DNA from: an uncultured Arsenicibacter sp.
Lineage (GTDB): Bacteria > Bacteroidota > Bacteroidia > Cytophagales > Spirosomataceae
Length of the DNA stretch: 17,929 nucleotides
Assembly: GCF_945952095.1 (NCBI RefSeq)
Contig: NZ_CAMFHL010000139.1
Coordinates: forward strand, 1 to 17,929
Reading direction: 5' to 3'
Each line of letters starts with the position of its first letter. Positions within the stretch are counted from its first letter, which is position 1. Shown here in pieces: positions 13,930 to 17,929 of the stretch. Position numbers and translations under genes: made by a program. The notes below the pieces were generated by a model that ran no database searches, was not told the DNA's origin, and saw only the letters and a list, made by a program, of their open reading frames with translations.

Positions 13930-14244
13930 TCACCAGCGTTGCCCCCGTGCCGGTAAGCCATAGAGCGCCCAGGGGGCCGGTTCGCCGTATTGCCACTGCA
14001 CAAAGGTGATCAGAAAACCAAGGCCACACAGCATAGCACCTAAGCCCAGACAAACCATACCGCGTTTCCGGCAAAGGAGGTAATGCTGCGTTTTCAGGTT
14101 TTTTACAATCAGGTTAACCGTATCGGCCGTTGCCGGAAAGCGTTCGGCCAGTAAATGTTCCGTTTCACTGAAGCTGTGACCGGCTTTGCGAAGCAGCAGG
14201 GCTTCTTCATGTAAGGAGTTCAGAGTTATGTCAAGCGGTTCCAT
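13930..14244 (-). CDS. Small membrane protein, probably frameshifted near its 3' end
   Basis: The open frame gives 104 residues: a soluble N-terminal helix-rich part (SLHEEALLLRKAGHSF, LLAERFPATADTVNLIV), one membrane segment (VCLGLGAMLCGLGFLITFV) and a charged, unnatural-looking tail (GLPARGQRW). If one base were added near 13945-13957, the sequence would instead continue LTGTGATLVMAGGVQVLGL and stop at 13898-13900, giving a second membrane segment and a natural two-helix protein of about 114 residues. A run of five Gs lies at the likely site. I do not recognise the family. It starts divergently from the GMC gene. Either a real one-base deletion or an assembly error explains the tail. Confidence 0.6.
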   Translation of the reverse strand: MEPLDITLNSLHEEALLLRKAGHSFSETEHLLAERFPATADTVNLIVKNLKTQHYLLCRKRGMVCLGLGAMLCGLGFLITFVQWQYGEPAPWALYGLPARGQRW

Positions 14245-14256
14245 ATGTAGAAAGGT

Positions 14257-14349
14257 AAAGAGCGAATGAGCGATAGAGCGGCCGTTACGCGGTGAAAGGG
14301 CGAACTATTCAACCTCGCCGGTACTGATCGGTCGGGCTTTTCGCTCTTT
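14257..14349. repeat. 10-bp inverted repeat in the divergent intergenic region
   Basis: AAAGAGCGAA (14257-14266) and TTCGCTCTTT (14340-14349) are exact complements 73 bases apart, in the 277-base gap between the small membrane protein gene (-) and the GMC gene (+). The rest of the gap holds an AT-rich patch around 14385-14430 and the -7-like box at 14495. A regulatory role is possible but not shown. Confidence 0.35.
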
Positions 14350-14494
14350 CAAGCTATTGCCGCACTGCGGCCACTCTCTCTCTTTAATAATTAACCAAGA
14401 TAATATATTGATAAATTAATGTCAAGCGCTGCTCTTCATCGTTTGTCCCCTGCCCTCTGCGCCCCGCCCTCTGGCTTATATGCCCGTAAACCGG

Positions 14495-14502
14495 TACTTT
14501 CG
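14495..14502 (+). promoter_or_regulatory. TACTTTCG -7-like box of the GMC gene
   Basis: The box ends 19 bases before the chosen ATG at 14522 and is one mismatch from TAnnTTTG. A CTG lies 21 bases upstream. It would be inside the coding region if translation began at the earlier in-frame ATG (14480), which argues for the later start. Confidence 0.45.
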
Positions 14503-14521
14503 TAGTTGTTACGATGAACCT

Positions 14522-16261
14522 ATGGAAACGCCCTTACTCACGAACGGAAAACTGCCAGCACCTGCCTTTACGCTCAATGCGGCAAACCACTACGATGCCA
14601 TTGTGATTGGCTCGGGCATCAGCGGGGGCTGGGCCGCTAAGGAACTCTGCGAAAAAGGCCTGAAAACGCTCGTTCTGGAGCGGGGGCGCGATGTGCAGCA
14701 CGTTACGGATTACCCGACGGCAATGCTCAATCCGTGGGATTTTCCGCATCGGAACCGGATGCCGGATGCGTTTGACGAGCAGAACCCTATTGCGACCAAA
14801 TGCTATGCACTCGATGAAGCCACACAGCATTTTTTTGTCAAGGATGCCGATCAGCCGTACATTCAGGAAAAGCCGTTTGACTGGATCCGTGGCTATCAGG
14901 TGGGTGGTAAGTCGTTGTTATGGGCGCGGCAGACCCAGCGCTGGAGCCGTTATGAGTTCGAAAACCCGGCCCGCGACGGCTACGGTGACTGGCCGATCCG
15001 GTACGAAGACCTGGCGCCCTGGTATAGCCATGTCGAAAAGTTTGTGGGCATCAGCGGTAACCGCGATGGTCTGGAAACGCTGCCCGACGGCGAGTTCCTG
15101 AAGCCCTGGGAAATGAACTGTGTGGAGAAACACATGCAGCGTGAATTACAGAAGCACTACAAGGACCGCTATGCCATCATTGGCCGGTGTGCGCACCTGA
15201 CAGCACCCAAACCGGTGCATCTGGCGCAGGGCCGGGCACAGTGCCAGGCACGGCATCTGTGCTATCGCGGGTGTCCGTACGGCGGCTATTTCAGCAGTAA
15301 TTCCAGTACGTTGCCGTGGGCAGCGAAGACGAAAAACCTCACATTACGGCCGTTTTCCGTTGTGCATTCCATCATTTACGACGATGCCAAAGGCAAGGCA
15401 ACCGGTGTACGGGTGATTGACGCTAATACCAAAGCGGTTACCGAATACTTCGCCCGTGTCATTTTTGTAAACGCGGCCTGCCTGAACACCAATCTTATTC
15501 TACTGAATTCGACCTCCCGCCGCTTCCCCGACGGATTCGGGAACGACAGCGGGGTGTTAGGCCGGTACATTGGTTTTCATAACTACCGCGGCAATGCCGT
15601 GGCGGATTTCGACGGCTACCCGGATGGGTATTTCTATGGTCGCCGGCCAACGTCGGTGTTCATGCCTAACTTCCGGAACATCCATAAGCAGGATGCTGAT
15701 TTTATGGGTAGCTACATGTCGTATTACGGAGCGAGCCGGGCAGGCTGGGGGCAGGGGTATGGTAAAGAAGGGTTCGGGGCTGATTTTAAGGACAGTATCA
15801 CTAAGCCGGGCGCGTGGAGTGTGTTCATGGGGATGCAGGGCGAAACCATCCCGAAAAAGACCAACCACGTCCGGCTGAGCAAAGAACTCGATCCGTTCGG
15901 GCTGCCGCAGCTGATCACGTCGATTGATTACGACGATAACGACATCCGGCAAATGAAGGATTTTATGACGCAGGCGGCCGAAATGCTCGAGAAAACAGGG
16001 TGCAAAAATATCCGTACCTACGACGATCACCGGAATCCGGGGCTGGATATTCACGAAATGGGTGGCGTCCGGATGGGTCGTGACCCGAAAACGTCATTGC
16101 TTAATAAGTGGAATCAGTTTCATACGGCGCCGAATGTTTTCGTGACCGACGGCGCGGGCATGGCGACCATGGGCAACCAGAATCCGTCGATCACGTTTAT
16201 GGCGCTGGCCGCCCGCGCCGCCAACTACGCCGTGGCCGAAATGAAGCGGAAGAATTTGTAG
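14522..16261 (+). CDS. GMC family FAD-dependent oxidoreductase
   Basis: With the ATG at 14522 the protein has 579 residues, normal for this family. It opens with the FAD-binding fold YDAIVIGSGISGGWAAKEL (Gly30, Gly32, Gly35) and the ribose-binding Glu53 (LVLERG). Next come GGKSLLWARQTQRWS, a Cys-rich segment (CQARHLCYRGCPYGG), and the GMC C-terminal domain with HEMGGVRMG (His511, the likely catalytic base) and MGNQNPSIT (Asn552, Asn554). Such enzymes oxidise alcohols or sugars. In this bacterial branch the flavoprotein is often paired with a gluconate-2-dehydrogenase subunit-3-like protein, but no such gene is adjacent. There is no signal peptide at this start. The exact substrate is unknown. 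Confidence 0.93.
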   Translation: METPLLTNGKLPAPAFTLNAANHYDAIVIGSGISGGWAAKELCEKGLKTLVLERGRDVQHVTDYPTAMLNPWDFPHRNRMPDAFDEQNPIATKCYALDEATQHFFVKDADQPYIQEKPFDWIRGYQVGGKSLLWARQTQRWSRYEFENPARDGYGDWPIRYEDLAPWYSHVEKFVGISGNRDGLETLPDGEFLKPWEMNCVEKHMQRELQKHYKDRYAIIGRCAHLTAPKPVHLAQGRAQCQARHLCYRGCPYGGYFSSNSSTLPWAAKTKNLTLRPFSVVHSIIYDDAKGKATGVRVIDANTKAVTEYFARVIFVNAACLNTNLILLNSTSRRFPDGFGNDSGVLGRYIGFHNYRGNAVADFDGYPDGYFYGRRPTSVFMPNFRNIHKQDADFMGSYMSYYGASRAGWGQGYGKEGFGADFKDSITKPGAWSVFMGMQGETIPKKTNHVRLSKELDPFGLPQLITSIDYDDNDIRQMKDFMTQAAEMLEKTGCKNIRTYDDHRNPGLDIHEMGGVRMGRDPKTSLLNKWNQFHTAPNVFVTDGAGMATMGNQNPSITFMALAARAANYAVAEMKRKNL

Positions 16262-16397
16262 TAAGGCATTTAATCACAGCATATTGCACAGAAATCACCT
16301 GATTTTTGTTTTATAGCAGCAAATACACTGTAAATAGGTAATATTGTAACAACCTGTTTATGGATTGAGCGATTTACGAAACTCAAAACCTGATATT

Positions 16398-16559
16398 ATG
16401 GGAACAGAAGAAAATAAGCCGAAGCCATTAAGTACTGCTCAGAAGATGCTGGAGCGTAAACGGCAGATCGAAGCATATATAGTGAGTGGTGATGAGTCAA
16501 AAAAACCTGCCGGAGTTAAGTTTGTTAAACCTTTCACCTTATCGCCTGAGCGAAACTGA
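16398..16559 (+). CDS. Small basic protein overlapping the next gene
   Basis: This 53-residue frame starts at ATG 16398 (MGTEENKPKP) and is rich in Lys and Glu. It has a predicted helix STAQKMLERKRQIEAYIVSG and a short tail GVKFVKPFTLSPER. An upstream in-frame ATG (16365) adds only unlikely residues. Its last 68 bases overlap the next gene in another frame. AT-richer than the GMC gene before it. I do not recognise it; its size, charge and overlap are compatible with an antitoxin-like or translation-coupling role, but this is inference. It could also be non-coding. Confidence 0.5.
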   Translation: MGTEENKPKPLSTAQKMLERKRQIEAYIVSGDESKKPAGVKFVKPFTLSPERN

Positions 16560-16983
16560 AGATGGGTTTGTGTTTGACACAGATCATGGTGTGACATATG
16601 CGCTTCGATTTACTGACGACTCTGAATATGTATTCGGGTCGTCTTTTGCTTATAACACCTTTTCGTTTTCTGTGCTTCCTGTGAAAGGGTATGCGAAAAA
16701 GAAAGATATACGCGTAGCGGATACGATTATCTATGCCTTATGGGGTGTTTTTGAGGCGATACCTGAAGCTGTGATTACGTATGTGTGTAGTCTGGAGAGT
16801 ACTCAGGAGCGAGCCCGCAGCCGGCTGTTTCATAGTTGGTACCTGAAGACCGGAGAGGCGCACTTCACTAAATTTGATTATTCTGATCTTGAGAACCGCA
16901 TTTATACATCGGTCCTTTTCAGGAATGAACATCCGCACAAAGATGAAATAAACCTTATCTTTGAGAAGGCGTTTGTAAAGTGA
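16492..16983 (+). CDS. Hypothetical protein, possibly DUF6169 family
   Basis: I chose ATG 16492 (MSQKNLPEL, 163 residues) over GTG codons just upstream. The body has NLSPYRLSETEDGFVFDTDHGVTYALRF, then FGSSFAYNTFSFSVLPV, IYALWGVFEAIPEAVITYVC and ARSRLFHSWYLKTG. I recall this pattern (a YxF-type start, a variable-DNA-style central strand and a Phe-His-Trp-Tyr block) from small Bacteroidota proteins grouped as DUF6169, without known function; that link is from memory and unverified. It overlaps the preceding small gene by 68 bases and ends 13 bases before the DUF952 gene. Its AT-richness against neighbours suggests recent arrival. Confidence 0.7.
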   Translation: MSQKNLPELSLLNLSPYRLSETEDGFVFDTDHGVTYALRFTDDSEYVFGSSFAYNTFSFSVLPVKGYAKKKDIRVADTIIYALWGVFEAIPEAVITYVCSLESTQERARSRLFHSWYLKTGEAHFTKFDYSDLENRIYTSVLFRNEHPHKDEINLIFEKAFVK

Positions 16984-16996
16984 AAATGCCCCTTTT

Positions 16997-17299
16997 ATGC
17001 TTCAGATGCACATTTATCACATCACGACAACCGCCTGGTGGGAAACGTTTGCCGGCAAAACGCACTACCAGAGCCCGACTTTTGATCAGGAAACCTTTAT
17101 CCATCTCAGTAAACCCGACCAAGTGGCCGGTGTGCTGGAACGCTATTATGCCGGTCAGACGGGTTTGCTGAAACTGCACATTGATCCGGATAAGCTGACC
17201 GCCCCGCTCATCTACGAACCCTCCACCAACCAGGAGCTGTTTCCGCATTTGTACGGCCCGCTGAACAAAGACGCTATCGACCGGATTGAGGCACTGTGA
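16997..17299 (+). CDS. DUF952 domain protein
   Basis: At 100 residues this matches the small single-domain DUF952 family: HIYHITTTAWWETF near the start, TFIHLSKPDQVAGVLERYY in the middle (family form FIHxSxxxQ), and LFPHLYGPLN near the end. The function of the family is unknown; its fold has been related to ADP-ribosyltransferase-like proteins. The start could equally be ATG 17006, which gives the commoner MHIYHI beginning. GC-richness returns to the level of the older neighbours here. Confidence 0.88.
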   Translation: MLQMHIYHITTTAWWETFAGKTHYQSPTFDQETFIHLSKPDQVAGVLERYYAGQTGLLKLHIDPDKLTAPLIYEPSTNQELFPHLYGPLNKDAIDRIEAL

Positions 17300-17353
17300 A
17301 CGATTTTGGCGGATGAGCAGTTGTCTGAAAACGACAAAAAAACAGTACCCGTC

Positions 17354-17818
17354 ATGTCAACAACCCCTAATCCGGTAAAAGAAGCGCTCTATCAGCAGTG
17401 TCAGCAGTATGTCCGGCAGCGGATCGATACGGCCCGCTCGGCCATGGAAGCGGCTCAGGAATCGGCTAACGAAGAATCCAAAAGCAGTGCAGGCGACAAA
17501 TACGAAACGGGGAGAGCGATGGCCCAGATCGAGCGTGACCGCCACGCGCAGCTGCTGGCCGAAGCCCTGAAACTGGAACAGGACCTGCATCAGCTTGACA
17601 TTGATAAGCCATCGGCGGTGGTGCGGGCGGGTAGCCTGATCACTACCAATCGCGGCCGCTTTTTCATTGCCATCAGCGTTGGTAAACTGGTGATAAATGG
17701 TGTGGATTATTTTGTCGTGTCACCGGCATCACCGATCGGAGCGTTGCTGGTCGGCCATAGCGCGGGCGATAGCGTAACGTTTAACAAAATGGTTTACCAG
17801 CTTCAGGAAGTGGCGTAA
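17354..17818 (+). CDS. GreA/GreB-like protein (often mislabelled 3-oxoacyl-ACP synthase)
   Basis: I chose ATG 17354 (MSTTPNPVKEALYQQC, 154 residues); a TTG at 17306 would add 16 residues. The N-terminal half is a long helix-forming, charged region (VRQRIDTARSAMEAAQ, ESKSSAGDKYETGRAM, IERDRHAQLLAEALKLEQ) like the coiled-coil hairpin of Gre factors. The C-terminal half has FFIAISVGKLVINGVDYFVVS and SPIGALLVGHSAGDSVTF, the FKBP-like Gre C-domain pattern. Gre factors enter the RNA polymerase secondary channel and rescue backtracked complexes. This family is shorter and lacks the standard GreA N-terminal motif, so that activity is not assured. It has nothing in common with ketoacyl synthases. Confidence 0.8.
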   Translation: MSTTPNPVKEALYQQCQQYVRQRIDTARSAMEAAQESANEESKSSAGDKYETGRAMAQIERDRHAQLLAEALKLEQDLHQLDIDKPSAVVRAGSLITTNRGRFFIAISVGKLVINGVDYFVVSPASPIGALLVGHSAGDSVTFNKMVYQLQEVA

Positions 17819-17884
17819 TGCCCTGTTGTCCCCCGAATCAGAGGCAGGCTTACTTCTGCGCTGTCTGGTCATCCTCCTTTAGAT

Positions 17885-17929
17885 CTGTCTCTTATACACA
17901 TCTCCGAGCCCACGAGACAAGAGGCAATC
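17885..17929 (+). other. Illumina Nextera adapter at the contig end (not genomic)
   Basis: CTGTCTCTTATACACATCT at 17885-17903 is the Tn5 mosaic end used in Nextera libraries. It is followed by CCGAGCCCACGAGAC (17904-17918), the read-2 side adapter, then AAGAGGCA (17919-17926), which matches the standard i7 index N711, and ATC, the start of the next adapter segment. This must be library sequence. Genomic sequence ends at or before 17884. Confidence 0.97.

Noticed and set aside
15557..16054. 165-residue minus-strand open frame inside the GMC gene
   Set aside because: Antisense shadow of a gene with clear FAD and catalytic motifs.
17885..17903. Tn5 transposon end in the genome
   Set aside because: The mosaic end is followed at once by synthetic adapter and index bases, so it comes from the library kit.
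1..17929. CRISPR arrays, tRNA or rRNA genes
   Set aside because: No regularly spaced short repeats, no cloverleaf-like segment and no recognisable rRNA sequence were seen on reading through both strands.

Overview
The window looks like one short-read contig from a Bacteroidota genome, most likely Cytophagales of the Spirosoma/Fibrella kind. Pointers are a TonB-dependent receptor followed by a DUF4249 protein, a one-protein hybrid two-component system (7TMR-DISM sensor, kinase, receiver, AraC), a GMC oxidoreductase, a Gre-like protein of the type often mislabelled 3-oxoacyl-ACP synthase, and promoter boxes resembling the Bacteroidota -7 element (TAnnTTTG). Genus level is inference. The left end cuts through the receptor gene. 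The right end runs into Illumina Nextera adapter (17885-17929), which is not genomic.

Layout. 1-1984 (+): receptor C-terminus and DUF4249 partner. 1999-4786: the most unusual region. The last ~63 codons of a cytochrome P450 gene occur three times in direct orientation (1999-2196, 3620-3814, 4598-4786). Only the third copy belongs to a full gene (4598-5983, -). Between the copies lie two unrelated, AT-richer segments: a TlpA-like thioredoxin gene (2230-3537, -) with its own promoter, and an unrecognised secreted protein (3950-4510, +). 6046-7338 (-): secreted Tiki/ChaN/erythromycin-esterase-like protein. 7513-9249 (-): tandem pair of short-chain dehydrogenases. 9400-10757 (-): di-heme cytochrome c peroxidase and small lipoprotein. 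10895-13816 (-): the hybrid sensor/regulator. 13930-14244 (-): small membrane protein, probably frameshifted at its 3' end. 14522-17818 (+): GMC oxidoreductase, an AT-rich overlapping gene pair, a DUF952 protein and the Gre-like protein.

How the genes work together. The receptor and DUF4249 protein are a likely outer-membrane uptake pair. The lipoprotein and peroxidase form a two-gene unit separated from the sensor/regulator gene by a strong terminator; that the regulator controls them is only a positional guess. The two dehydrogenases share duplicated leader sequence and probably one transcript. The P450, esterase-like and GMC genes each carry a TACYTTCG box 18-26 bases before their chosen starts, suggesting separate promoters.

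Best candidates for something new: the P450 3'-end repeats bounding foreign-looking cargo (with the caveat that a short-read assembler can misjoin at such repeats), and the overlapping AT-rich gene pair at 16398-16983. No transposase, integrase, CRISPR array, tRNA or rRNA was seen.
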